A stretch of 64,000 nucleotides of DNA from Blastocatellia bacterium (GCA_016713405.1 JADJPF010000027.1:124001-188000), one strand, 5' to 3'. Positions 27,332 to 37,063 are shown, counted from the first letter of the stretch. Translations and numbers: made by a program. Notes: a model not told the origin generated them from the sequence alone.

Positions 27332-29004
27332 AACTTACACGGCGCGAACTTTTAACAGCTTTTCTAAGCACACCTCTAGCTTTATCTGCTTGTCAAAATA
27401 AAAATTCAAATATTTTTCCTGAAGGTGAAATTGTTGGGCCATCAGATGATCTTGGTCATAAAATACGAGATGGACTAAAAATTACCCCACCCTCAGACAA
27501 TTGGCAAAAAGTTCCGCTTGTAATTGTTGGCGCAGGTGTAGCAGGGCTATCTGCTGCTTGGCGACTACTAAAATCAGGTTTTGAAGATTTTATCTTGCTT
27601 GAAATAGAAAAAGCTCCCGGCGGTACATCTCGAAGCGGTGAATCAAAACTAGTGTCTTATCCTTGGGGAGCGCATTATATTCCTGCTCCAATGAAGGAAA
27701 ACATAGCTTTGCTAGAACTTTTTAATGAAATGGAGCTTTTAGAAGGCCAAGATAGCGAAGGTCAACCCATTGTAGCCTAGCAATATTTATGTAGAGATCC
27801 TGAAGAAAGACTCTTTTATCGTGGTCGATGGTATGAAGGCTTGTATCTTTATGCAGGTGCTTCAGAAAAAGATTTAGCAGAATTTAAGGCTTTTCAACAA
27901 GAAATCTCTCGTTGGGTCGCCTGGCGAGACTTGCGTGGACGTAGAGCTTTTACTTTACCCATAGCAATGGCTTCTGATGATGCAGAAGTTACAACACTAG
28001 ATAAAATTACTATGGCTAGTTGGTTAGACAAGCATAATTGGACATCTACAAGACTTCGCTGGTTAGTAGATTATTCTTGTCGGGATGATTATGGCTCAGA
28101 TCTTGAAAATACAAGTGCTTGGGCAGGAATTTTTTATTTTGCTTCACGTATGAAAAAGCCTGGCGATAATGCCCAACCTTTAATGACTTGGCCTGAAGGC
28201 AATGGGCGTTTAGTTAACTATCTTTATGAAAAAGTAAAATCTAAAGTTCGTCTTGGACTTGCTGCTGTTGAAATAATTCCTGACAAAGATAAAAACATAG
28301 TTGAAGTAATTACTATTGAAAATAACACTAGTCAAGCTTTTGGATTTCAAGCTAGCCAAGTAATTTTTGCTGCACCACAATTTCTAACTCGTTATATAAT
28401 CAGACCTTACCGAGAAAATCCACCTCAACATATAGCAGAATTTCAATATGGGACTTGTATCGTGTAAAATCTTTTCTTAAAAGAACGTCCGATAAATAAA
28501 AACCGTCAAATGTTTCCTTTATGTTGGGATAATGTTTTTTATGAAAGCCCATCGCTTGGTTATGTAGTAGCTACTCATCAACGAGGCTTAGATTATGGGC
28601 CAACAATTTTTACTTATTATTATCCGCTAGCTGATGCTGATGTGAAAGAATCGAGAAAACGCTTATTAAACAATGATTGGCGGGCTTGGGCCGATGTTAC
28701 GCTTACCGATATTGAACAAGCTCATCCTGAAATTAGAAACTTGACCGAACGTTTAGATATAATGCGATGGGGTCACGCAATGGTTAGGCCAAGACCAGGT
28801 TTTATCTGGAGTCAAGCACGTCTTGACGCAGCAAAACCTTATCAAAATATACATTTTGCACACGCTGATTTAAGCGGTGTAGCACTATTTGAAGAAGCTT
28901 TTTATAATGGTGTTAGGGCTGCTGAAGAAGTGTTAAATGTCGCTAAAACCTCAGAAAACTTTATTTACAGTGCAGTTAGGCATAACAACATAAATAATTT
29001 GTGA
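27328..29004 (+). pseudogene. FAD-dependent amine-oxidase-like lipoprotein, two in-frame stops
   Basis: About 558 codons in one frame. ATG 27328 overlaps the aminopropyltransferase TGA (ATGA) and is preferred over an earlier in-frame ATG. The start carries a twin-arginine-like signal TRRELLTAF with lipobox LSAC. A Rossmann FAD site follows (VIVGAGVAGLSAAWRLL, LLEIEKAPGGTSR), then SYPWGAHYIPAP and, at the end, the flavin contact FAHADLSGVALFEEAF. TAG at 27778-27780 and TAA at 28465-28467 interrupt an otherwise intact frame; similarity continues without shift. Either the gene is decaying or these are sequence errors. It is the last gene of the DUF4178 operon and probably oxidises an amine product. 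Confidence 0.8.
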
Positions 29005-29049
29005 TAATTAGCTTGCTTATTAATTGTGTAAAAACACAAAAGGTTACTT

Positions 29050-31893
29050 ATGAAATTCTCCTTTCAAGCAATTGTCTATAAGATTTGGCTAAGTTTTTTA
29101 TTGATATTTATATGTTTTGTTGTTGGTTTGGCAGAAGAAAAAGTAGTTGTGAGTGTTGAAGATCTAGAAAAATCTACTTTACTAGAAAATTGGTCATATC
29201 AATTAGGAGATAATTTGCAATGGGCCACACCTACATATGATGATAGTAATTGGGCCAAGGGTTCTTTTCCTCTAATCAAAGAAAAGCACCTTAATCAGCA
29301 AGGTTACTGTTGGTTTCGTCTACATTTGGAATTTAGTCAAGATTTGTTAATGTCCAAAAATATTGCTCTTTTAGTTAATCAAGTTGGAGCAATAGAAGTT
29401 TATATGGATGGGGAAAAACTTCAAAAGTTTGCATTAACAAATAACAAAGTTGAGGAAAATAAAGCTGATCAGATTAGCAAAAATAATGTTTGTCTTTTTG
29501 TTCCTAAAAAGAAACATCAAGTATTAGCAATCCGCTACTTTATAAACACATCAACAGATAATTATTTTACTAATTTAGCTGTGGTCATTTTTGGATTAAG
29601 ACAAGGGTTTACTGCCCAATTATTAACACCTGAAAAAGTACTAACTCAACTAAATACTTATTATCAATCATTAAACTTACAATATATTTTTATTTTTCTT
29701 ACCTTTTTATTATTAATTGCTCATCTAATCATTTTTTATGTTTATCCTATAGAAAGAATCAATTTATATTATGGTATATTTCTATTTATTGGCTTAATAC
29801 AACAAATATTACTTATAACAGTTAGTTTTATAAACACTAGTATACTTACATATTCTATTGCTAACATATTAATTAATCTTTTGACATTACCTTTAGTATT
29901 AGCTTTTCGATATTATTATCTTACAGCAATTTTACAAAGAGGATTTTTAGCATACCGACATTTAGCTATATTTGTTCCAATACTATTACTATCTTTGATA
30001 CCTAATAGTTTTATTTACCAAACATGTATAATAATATTTTTCATTGTTGCTGTAATTTTACTAGTGGAGCTATTTGTAGCCATTAAAAGATCTTATAAAG
30101 AAAAAACACCATATATTTGGATATTTACTTCAGCTTTAATATTTTTATTAGTAGATTTAGCATTTGGGATAACTTTGCAATTAAAAGGTCAATATAGTAG
30201 TTTAACAATGGCTGTAGTTGATAGTACTTGTGGCATAGGATTTTTTCTTACAATGTCTTTTTATATTGCAGTTAAAATTAAGAGTTATTTAGAAAAACTT
30301 TACCTAACATTAGAAGAAAGAGTGCAGGAAAGAACAGAAAATTTATTAGTTTCTGAACAACGGGAAAAAAAGGCTAATCAAGCAAAAAGTATATTTTTAG
30401 CAACAATGAGCCATGAAATTCGCACACCTATGAATGCTGTAATAGGTGCAACTACTTTACTTCTCAACACTAAACTTGACTCAGAACAGCAAGATTTACT
30501 AAAAACCATACAAATTAGTGGGGAGTCTTTACTTGCTTTGATCAATGATATTTTAGATTTTTCAAAAATAGAATCTGGTAATTTAGAAATAGAAAATATT
30601 GATTTTGATTTACGCAATGCTGTTGAGGAAACTTTAGATTTAATTTCTCAAAAATGTGCTGAAAAAAGTATAAATTTAATTTACATTTATGATAATACAG
30701 TGCCTAATTTTATTTATGGAGATGTAACTAGATTAAAGCAAATTTTAATAAATTTATTAAGTAATGCTACAAAATTTACTGAAAAAGGGGAGATTATCCT
30801 TAAAATTTCATCTATTGAACAAGAAAATAACCTTTATCAAATAAACTTTAGTGTTAAAGATAGTGGTATTGGTATTGCTAAAGAAAAAATTTCTCAGCTA
30901 TTTCAAGCTTTTAGTCAAGCAGATAAATCTACTACTAGAATTTATGGCGGTACAGGTTTAGGACTAGCAATTAGTAGAAAACTTTCTGAACAAATGGGAG
31001 GAAAAATTTTTTTAGAAAGTGTTGAAAAACAAGGAACTACAGCACATTTTACTATACTAGCTAAAAAAGCTAGCAATACAAAATATGATTACCTCTATCA
31101 AGAAAATAAAAGTTTGATAAATAAAAATACCTTAGTGTTAATAAATAATGACCAAAACCAACAGTTTATAACAACTAATTTAAATACTTGGGGATTAAAA
31201 GTAAAACAGTTAAAAGATATTTCAGAATTACTTAACACCTTTAATAGCGAAGAAAAAATAGGCTTTGTTATTTTGGAAGCATCCAGGGACATAGAAAAAA
31301 TACTTGATTCAATAAATGAAATAAATAAGGAAAAAACACCTATTTTGTTAATAACTTCTGTTATTGAAATCAAAAATATAGCTGTAAATTATAAACAGAT
31401 AATTAAGATTACTAAGCCAATAAAACCCACGCAATTATATAGTATTTTAGTGAATTATTTTGATAAAAATTTGTTAGAAGAAAAAAGTATTAATAAACTA
31501 ACAATAGAAAAAATATCTGAAAATACTAAACCATTAAAAATATTATTAGCGGAAGATAATATTATTAATCAAAAGATAGCTAAAAAATTATTAGAAAAAT
31601 TAGGATATTCTATAGACATAGTAAATAATGGTATAGAAGTTTTACAAGTATTGAAAGAAAAACAATATGATATTATTTTAATGGATATACAAATGCCAGA
31701 AATGGATGGACTAACAACTACAGAAGAAATCATTAAGACTATAGACTTAAAAGTTAGACCAAAAATTGTTGCAATGACAGCGGGTGCAGTAGAAGGAGAT
31801 AAAGAACAGTGTTTGGCAGCAGGCATGGATGATTACATCAGTAAACCTATTAATTTAGAACAACTTCAAAAGATGTTGACAAGATACCAATAA
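29050..31893 (+). CDS. 7TMR-DISM-type hybrid sensor histidine kinase
   Basis: 947 aa. A signal peptide (1-29) leads to a periplasmic galactose-binding-like domain (about 35-185; YDDSNWAKGSFP, CWFRLHLEF, IEVYMDGEKL) and seven membrane helices (about 212-410), the DISM sensor layout. The cytoplasmic part has a coiled coil, HisKA FLATMSHEIRTPMNAVIG (H455), ATPase motifs NLLSNATKFTEKG, DSGIGI and GGTGLGLAIS, a degenerate receiver (about 690-810, where EAS replaces the phosphoacceptor region) and a complete C-terminal receiver (D879 in ILMDIQMPEMDG, K in ISKPI). The output partner is unknown; the neighbouring receiver-kinase fusion is a candidate. A small hairpin (29024-29039) precedes the ribosome site. 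Confidence 0.9.
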   Translation: MKFSFQAIVYKIWLSFLLIFICFVVGLAEEKVVVSVEDLEKSTLLENWSYQLGDNLQWATPTYDDSNWAKGSFPLIKEKHLNQQGYCWFRLHLEFSQDLLMSKNIALLVNQVGAIEVYMDGEKLQKFALTNNKVEENKADQISKNNVCLFVPKKKHQVLAIRYFINTSTDNYFTNLAVVIFGLRQGFTAQLLTPEKVLTQLNTYYQSLNLQYIFIFLTFLLLIAHLIIFYVYPIERINLYYGIFLFIGLIQQILLITVSFINTSILTYSIANILINLLTLPLVLAFRYYYLTAILQRGFLAYRHLAIFVPILLLSLIPNSFIYQTCIIIFFIVAVILLVELFVAIKRSYKEKTPYIWIFTSALIFLLVDLAFGITLQLKGQYSSLTMAVVDSTCGIGFFLTMSFYIAVKIKSYLEKLYLTLEERVQERTENLLVSEQREKKANQAKSIFLATMSHEIRTPMNAVIGATTLLLNTKLDSEQQDLLKTIQISGESLLALINDILDFSKIESGNLEIENIDFDLRNAVEETLDLISQKCAEKSINLIYIYDNTVPNFIYGDVTRLKQILINLLSNATKFTEKGEIILKISSIEQENNLYQINFSVKDSGIGIAKEKISQLFQAFSQADKSTTRIYGGTGLGLAISRKLSEQMGGKIFLESVEKQGTTAHFTILAKKASNTKYDYLYQENKSLINKNTLVLINNDQNQQFITTNLNTWGLKVKQLKDISELLNTFNSEEKIGFVILEASRDIEKILDSINEINKEKTPILLITSVIEIKNIAVNYKQIIKITKPIKPTQLYSILVNYFDKNLLEEKSINKLTIEKISENTKPLKILLAEDNIINQKIAKKLLEKLGYSIDIVNNGIEVLQVLKEKQYDIILMDIQMPEMDGLTTTEEIIKTIDLKVRPKIVAMTAGAVEGDKEQCLAAGMDDYISKPINLEQLQKMLTRYQ

Positions 31894-31945
31894 AAATTCA
31901 AAGGTTTTTCATCTGTATTTTTTCTTATAGGTTTGTATTTTATTC

Positions 31946-33334
31946 TTAGAAATAGAGTTCTAGCTTATTAGCTATACTTTCTAAACTAGGACGCTGTTCA
32001 GGGTTTTTTTCTAGCATTGCCATTATCAAATCAGCTAATTTGGGGTTGATTTCAACCATTTTGCTAATATGTGTGGGTGTTTTGCTGACTTGTGCAATTA
32101 ATATTTGCATTTGATTACCTAAAAAGGGTAAATCACCTGTTAAGAGTTCATAAAAAACTACCCCCAATGAATATATATCGCTTTTCTCATTTATGGAAAG
32201 TTTTTGTATTTGCTCAGGGGACATATATTCTGGTGTTCCAACAATGATGTTAGGATCGGTCAAACGTTGAAGGCTAACAACAAAATTTTCTTGTTTGCTT
32301 TGTAAAAAAGCGATTCCAAAATCTAACACTTTTATTCTAGGTGCATCATCCATTGGGTTTAATAAAAATATATTAGCTGGTTTTAAGTCTCTATGTATTA
32401 CGCCTTGTCTATGTGCAGCCAAAACGCCTAGACAGATTTGCCTCATTATTTTTACTGCTTTTCTCTGAGAAGAAATAAAGCCATGTTGAAATAATTCTGC
32501 TGTCAAAGAATGGCCTGGTAAAAGTTCCATAGTAATAAAAGCCTGCCCAGATTCAGCCAATCCATACTCATAAATTTGAACTACATTAGGATGATTAATA
32601 CGTAAAGTTGCTGATGCTTCTCGTGCAAAACGTTCTACTTCAACCATATTGGATATATATTCACGTCTTAAAAGCTTTAATGCAATTTCTTGGTTTTTGG
32701 CTAAATCATATGCTTTGTAGACAATACCCATCCCTCCACGACCAATAGGATTTAATAGTTTATATCTACTATTCAATATTCTATCAATATAAAGAAAAGT
32801 TTCACTAGGGGCATCAATGGAATTATTTGATGTAGGAGTTTTAGGAAATGAGTTTAAGGATTCAAAAATTACGGGAACTTTAGTTGTAGAATCATTGGAT
32901 TGTATTTCTGTTAGACTAACTAATTGCATAGTATTATCGTCAACTAAATTTGGGTTGGAATCTAGGTTGGTTAAAAATGTTTTAGTTTTAGCTACTATTT
33001 CTATAAGATTAAGAGGTTTACGCCAATAATCTTTTATACCTGTAGTTAGCAAAGCTTTTTTTATCTCTTCATCTTCAGAAATAGTTATAAAAATAAAAGG
33101 GATATGCTGCAAACCAGACGAATTTTTAATATGAAAAAATAAATCGATTCCATTAAGTATAGGCATATGCCAGTCAGAAATAATTAAACTAGGGGTATTT
33201 TGTAGGCATAAGTTTAATGCTTGCTGTCCATTTTGAGCAGTAAGTATCTGACAATCTAAACTTTGAAATGCTTTCTCAAGTATTTTCAAAGTTGCAATAT
33301 CATCATCAACAATTAAGATACAATGGTCACTCAT
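31946..33334 (-). CDS. Response receiver fused to Ser/Thr protein kinase
   Basis: 462 aa. Receiver domain (1-125) with DDD at 10-12, phosphoacceptor D54 in LIISDWHMP and K in YWRKPL. A Ser/Thr-rich linker (about 130-185) leads to a Hanks kinase (about 193-455): IGRGGMGIVYKAYD, IALKLL, HRDLKPANIF, DFGIAFL and YMSPEQIQ. No membrane helix or C-terminal sensor. The form suggests that phosphorylation from a histidine kinase switches Ser/Thr kinase activity, joining the two signalling types in one protein. The hybrid histidine kinase facing it, with stop codons 53 bases apart, may be the donor; that is inference from position. Confidence 0.9.
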   Translation of the reverse strand: MSDHCILIVDDDIATLKILEKAFQSLDCQILTAQNGQQALNLCLQNTPSLIISDWHMPILNGIDLFFHIKNSSGLQHIPFIFITISEDEEIKKALLTTGIKDYWRKPLNLIEIVAKTKTFLTNLDSNPNLVDDNTMQLVSLTEIQSNDSTTKVPVIFESLNSFPKTPTSNNSIDAPSETFLYIDRILNSRYKLLNPIGRGGMGIVYKAYDLAKNQEIALKLLRREYISNMVEVERFAREASATLRINHPNVVQIYEYGLAESGQAFITMELLPGHSLTAELFQHGFISSQRKAVKIMRQICLGVLAAHRQGVIHRDLKPANIFLLNPMDDAPRIKVLDFGIAFLQSKQENFVVSLQRLTDPNIIVGTPEYMSPEQIQKLSINEKSDIYSLGVVFYELLTGDLPFLGNQMQILIAQVSKTPTHISKMVEINPKLADLIMAMLEKNPEQRPSLESIANKLELYF

Positions 33335-33531
33335 AATTTATGTACTAGGGATATTTACTAAAAGTAATTTGCGTCTTAAGTAAATTCTACTCAAGAGTTT
33401 AACTTGTGGCAAATAGAACAAGGAAAAAGATTTGTTGACTTTATAATTGAATTTGGAGAATGTTGTAAATAAAAAGTTTGTAGCTCAAGAATAATTTCTA
33501 TAGAGTTTTCTTAACGGATTAGATTCTTAAA

Positions 33532-34611
33532 ATGAGTAGCACATTAAAGCAAAATTGGTGGCTTTTTTCTCCTCGTGTAGATTTAGCTGTGTTTTTAGGT
33601 AGTGCAGTAGTCTCACTACTCGCGCTTTGGATAGGTGCGCGAGTAGGTTTATTAAATGGCTCAACCCCTGATTGGGCTTGGATTCCAGCGGTCTTATTTA
33701 TTGATGTTGCTCATGTTTATTCAACAGGATTTCGTGTTTATTTAGATTCTGATGAGCTAAAACGACGACCTTGGCTATATGTGCTTGTCCCTACTTTAGC
33801 TTTGGTTGCAGGAATTATGCTTTATTCACAAGGTGAATTAACCTTTTGGCGTGTTCTAGCCTATCTAGCAGTTTTTCACTTTGTCCGTCAACAATATGGG
33901 TGGGTAGCACTTTACCGGGCCCGCTGTGGTGAAACTAACAAACTAACTTGGTGGATTGATAGCGTTGCTGTTTATATGGCTACAATTTACCCTCTAATTT
34001 ATTGGCATACTAACTTACCTCGTCTTTTTTGGTGGTTTTTAACCGATGACTTTATTGCTATTCCTCAAATTGTTCAAACTGTCGCGCTACCAATTTATTA
34101 CATATCGCTAATAGCTTATTTTGCTAAAACTCTTTATTTGGGCTTAGGTAAAAACCATTGGAATCCAGGCAAAGATATTGTCTTAGTTACAACTGCAATT
34201 TGTTGGTATGTTGGAATTATTGGTTATAACTCAGATTATGCTTTTACTGTAACAAATGTAATTATTCATGGAGTACCTTATCTAGCTTTAGTTTATTGGT
34301 ATGGTCGTCAACGCTTGGACGAACAACACCAAAAAGGAATATATCGATTGTTTTCAGATGGGCCGCTAGGCTTTTTAACTTTGCTTTGGGCCTTAGCCTA
34401 TGTTGAAGAAATGATTTGGGATAGAGGCGTTTGGCATGACCGTAGCTGGTTTTTTGGTCAAGGTTGGGATTTGGATGAGTTTAAGATTATTTTAGTCCCA
34501 CTGTTAGCCCTGCCGCAAATTACACATTATGTTTTAGATGGTTTTATTTGGCGACGTAAGAAAAACCCTAATTTTTCTTTGGTTTCTAACGTGCAGGAAG
34601 TTTCTCGCTAG
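33532..34611 (+). CDS. Conserved polytopic membrane protein
   Basis: 359 aa with about nine or ten membrane helices. Conserved-looking polar pieces lie inside or beside helices: LFIDVAHVYSTGFRVYLD, LAVFHFVRQQYGWVALYRA, NVIIHGVPYLALVYWYGRQR and LPQITHYVLDGFIWR. Several intramembrane histidines, some paired with Arg/Gln/Asp, hint at an enzyme or metal site like those of membrane desaturase or carotenoid-type enzymes, but no known eight-histidine pattern is present. I do not recognise a named family. It is divergent from the receiver-kinase gene, and its last 26 bases overlap the facing S24-like gene. Confidence 0.7.
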   Translation: MSSTLKQNWWLFSPRVDLAVFLGSAVVSLLALWIGARVGLLNGSTPDWAWIPAVLFIDVAHVYSTGFRVYLDSDELKRRPWLYVLVPTLALVAGIMLYSQGELTFWRVLAYLAVFHFVRQQYGWVALYRARCGETNKLTWWIDSVAVYMATIYPLIYWHTNLPRLFWWFLTDDFIAIPQIVQTVALPIYYISLIAYFAKTLYLGLGKNHWNPGKDIVLVTTAICWYVGIIGYNSDYAFTVTNVIIHGVPYLALVYWYGRQRLDEQHQKGIYRLFSDGPLGFLTLLWALAYVEEMIWDRGVWHDRSWFFGQGWDLDEFKIILVPLLALPQITHYVLDGFIWRRKKNPNFSLVSNVQEVSR

Positions 34612-35065
34612 TCGAAATTTTATACCAACATTTTTCAATTGCTAAACCTTCGATTGTCCCACGAATGTCTATTGCTGAAGGCAAAACAAGTAAATCAGCT
34701 TGCTTATCTAGCGGACGTAAAACTAATCCTTCACCACTAGCAAAAATACGTCTAATTAATACCTTTTCTTCGTGCTTAATAATAGCAATTTGTCCATTAC
34801 GTACCTGATTAGTGCGTCTTACTGCTAGGTAATCTCCAACATTAGCAATTAAAAAATTTATTTGTGTCATTAACTCCAACACTATCCAACTATTAGGTTT
34901 AGCATTAAAGCCAATTATATCTAATGGTAAATTGATTTTTTCCTCTGCTAACTCAAAACTGTGATGCTCCCCTAAACTTGTATAAAAAAGTGGGTAATCT
35001 ATTCCAAGGTCAGAACGACAAAACTTGATACTAATTCCATTACTTAAATCTATGTTTGATAACAT
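34586..35065 (-). CDS. S24/LexA-like beta domain protein, probably inactive
   Basis: 159 aa. Residues about 70-145 resemble the LexA/signal-peptidase-like S24 fold: VGDYLAVRRTNQVRNGQIAIIKHEEKVLIRRIFASGEGLVLRPLD and IRGTIEGL. The usual catalytic serine (G-x-S-M) has no counterpart and the position of the lysine in 'vKR' is arginine (LIRR), so self-cleavage is unlikely. There is no N-terminal helix-turn-helix. It starts one base after the kdsD-like stop region, so it is co-transcribed with that gene. Role unknown. Confidence 0.6.
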   Translation of the reverse strand: MLSNIDLSNGISIKFCRSDLGIDYPLFYTSLGEHHSFELAEEKINLPLDIIGFNAKPNSWIVLELMTQINFLIANVGDYLAVRRTNQVRNGQIAIIKHEEKVLIRRIFASGEGLVLRPLDKQADLLVLPSAIDIRGTIEGLAIEKCWYKISTSEKLPAR

Positions 35066-35066
35066 G

Positions 35067-36050
35067 TTAGATAATATCTTGCAGATCTAATAAACCTAGT
35101 ACGTAATCTTCTGAATCTAGCACGGGTAAGGCGTTGATATGACGCTCAGCCATTAAATTCTTTGCATCTCTAACTAAAGTTCCTGTTTTAATAGCTAGAC
35201 CAGGTTTGATCATAACCTCACCAACCATAACATTAGCAATATTGTCATTTTCTTCCCAGTGACGACGGAAATCACCATCAGTAAAAATTCCAAGACGTTT
35301 TCCAGTTTTATCAGCGACAATTGCTAAACCAGCACGGGCGCGACTTATAGCTATAATTGTTTCTTTAACAGTAGTTTCTGGTGAAACAATTGGGCAACGT
35401 GAACCAGTTCGCATAAGCTCTTGGGCTTGGCTAACAAGTTTTCCTAGGCTACCGCCGGGATGAAGTCGAGCATATTCATAAGTTGTAAAGCCTCGTAATT
35501 CTAAAACGGTAAGTGCTAGAGCATCACCTAGAGCAAGTAGGGCAGTTGTTGAGCTAGAAGGGGCAAGCTGCAATGGGCAGGCTTCTTCTAAAATACCTAT
35601 TTCTACCACTAGTTCACAGCCACGACCTAGCGAAGAAGTTTGCTGGGCTGTTAGTGCGATACAAAAAACTTGACGAGTACGTAGATGAGGCAGAAGGCGA
35701 ATAATTTCTTCACTTTCTCCTGAGTTAGAGAAAATTAATGCTACATCTCCACTACCAGCCATGCCTAAATCACCGTGCAATGCTTCAGAAGGATGAAGAA
35801 AAAATGCTGGAATGCCAGTAGATGCAAAAGTTGAAGCTATTTTTTGAGCGATTAATCCAGCTTTACCCATACCAGAACAAATAATTTTGCTTGGACAGTC
35901 GGCTATTTTTTCTACTGCTAAGGCAAATTCTTGGCCTAGCAAAGATTCTACCTGGTGGAGTGCTACCGCTTCCATTCGTAATACTCTTTTACCAGCTTTA
36001 ATTATTTTATTTTTGCTTTGTTTATGTTGCTCGCGTTTGTCTTGTATCAT
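35067..36050 (-). CDS. kdsD: Arabinose-5-phosphate isomerase (KdsD/KpsF/GutQ)
   Basis: 327 aa, the family's usual length. The SIS domain (about 45-185) has SGMGKAGLIAQKIASTFASTGIPAFFLHPSEALHGDLGM and the NSGESEEI phosphate loop; SSSTTALLALGDALAL and ARLHPGGSLGK follow. Two CBS domains end the protein (about 210-327). It converts ribulose-5-phosphate to arabinose-5-phosphate, the first step towards KDO for lipopolysaccharide, which implies a Gram-negative outer membrane. A later in-frame ATG (residue 26) would also give a full SIS domain; no ribosome site clearly decides. Confidence 0.92.
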   Translation of the reverse strand: MIQDKREQHKQSKNKIIKAGKRVLRMEAVALHQVESLLGQEFALAVEKIADCPSKIICSGMGKAGLIAQKIASTFASTGIPAFFLHPSEALHGDLGMAGSGDVALIFSNSGESEEIIRLLPHLRTRQVFCIALTAQQTSSLGRGCELVVEIGILEEACPLQLAPSSSTTALLALGDALALTVLELRGFTTYEYARLHPGGSLGKLVSQAQELMRTGSRCPIVSPETTVKETIIAISRARAGLAIVADKTGKRLGIFTDGDFRRHWEENDNIANVMVGEVMIKPGLAIKTGTLVRDAKNLMAERHINALPVLDSEDYVLGLLDLQDII

Positions 36051-36106
36051 TGCACTAAGCAGATTATTATCCAGAATTTAATAAGTCAAGGAGATAAAGA
36101 CTTACA

Positions 36107-37063
36107 ATGGCAGGCGAAAAAGTGCTAGTTACTGGTGGTGCTGGGTTTATTGGTAGCCACTTAGTAGATGGTTTATTAGCTAAAAATTATAAAGTAAAAG
36201 TATTAGATAATTTTACTACAGGTAAAAAAGGGAACTTATCTAGTGTTCTTTCGGATATTGAACTAATAACAGGAGACATTAGAGACGAAGAGGCTATAAA
36301 AAAAGCTGTTTTAGGCGTTGATTTTGTACTTCATCAAGCTGCTTTAGGTTCAGTTCCACGTTCAATTGATGACCCGCTTACCACACATGAATGTAATAGT
36401 ACAGGAACATTAAAGCTTTTGCTTGCTGCGCGAGATGCAGGAGTACAACGCTTGGTTTATGCTTCTAGTTCTTCAGTTTATGGCAATACTCCAACCTTAC
36501 CAAAAATAGAAACTATGCCTCCCTCGCCACGTTCGCCATATGCGTTATCTAAATTATCAGGTGAAATTTATTGTCAGCTTTTTAGTTCGCTTTATGGTTT
36601 TGAAACTGTGAGTTTACGCTATTTTAATGTCTTTGGCCCTCGCCAAGATGAACATTCTCAATATGCTGCTGTAATTCCTAAGTTTGTTACGGCTTTACTT
36701 AAAGGAGAGTCTATAACTATTTTTGGAGATGGCAGTCAAACTAGAGATTTTACTTTTATAGAAAATGTTGTTGCAGCAAATTTACTAGCAATGACAGCAC
36801 CAAAAGAGACGGCTGCAACAGCCGTAGATATATCTTGTAGCGGCTATTACTCAATTTTATCTGTTGGCGAAAAATTAGCCAATATATTAAATACTTCATT
36901 AAAAGTAAATTTTGCTGAGTCAAGACCAGGATGTAAAGATTCCTATGCAGATATTAGTAAAGCAAAAGAATTAATTAAATATATTCCTAAAGTAGATTTT
37001 CAAACTGGGTTAAAACAAACTGCTGAATGGTTTCAAGCGCAATATTTAGAATTAGTTAAGTAG
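36107..37063 (+). CDS. UDP-sugar 4-epimerase (WbpP-like NAD-dependent epimerase)
   Basis: 318 aa short-chain dehydrogenase/reductase of the extended class. NAD site VTGGAGFIGSHLV, catalytic YALSK with upstream SSSSVYG, and the WbpP-type segment HQAALGSVPRSIDDP, followed by RYFNVFGPRQ and a C-terminal substrate lid. WbpP-like enzymes interconvert UDP-GlcNAc and UDP-GalNAc for surface polysaccharide; UDP-glucose/galactose remains possible. It is divergent from kdsD by 56 bases, so both envelope-sugar genes share a regulatory gap. Cytoplasmic. Confidence 0.87.
   Translation: MAGEKVLVTGGAGFIGSHLVDGLLAKNYKVKVLDNFTTGKKGNLSSVLSDIELITGDIRDEEAIKKAVLGVDFVLHQAALGSVPRSIDDPLTTHECNSTGTLKLLLAARDAGVQRLVYASSSSVYGNTPTLPKIETMPPSPRSPYALSKLSGEIYCQLFSSLYGFETVSLRYFNVFGPRQDEHSQYAAVIPKFVTALLKGESITIFGDGSQTRDFTFIENVVAANLLAMTAPKETAATAVDISCSGYYSILSVGEKLANILNTSLKVNFAESRPGCKDSYADISKAKELIKYIPKVDFQTGLKQTAEWFQAQYLELVK

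Noticed and set aside
27778..27780. Selenocysteine or pyrrolysine recoding in the FAD gene
   Set aside because: Stops are TAG and TAA, not TGA; no downstream SECIS-like hairpin or pyl genes are seen, and the family has no such residue there.
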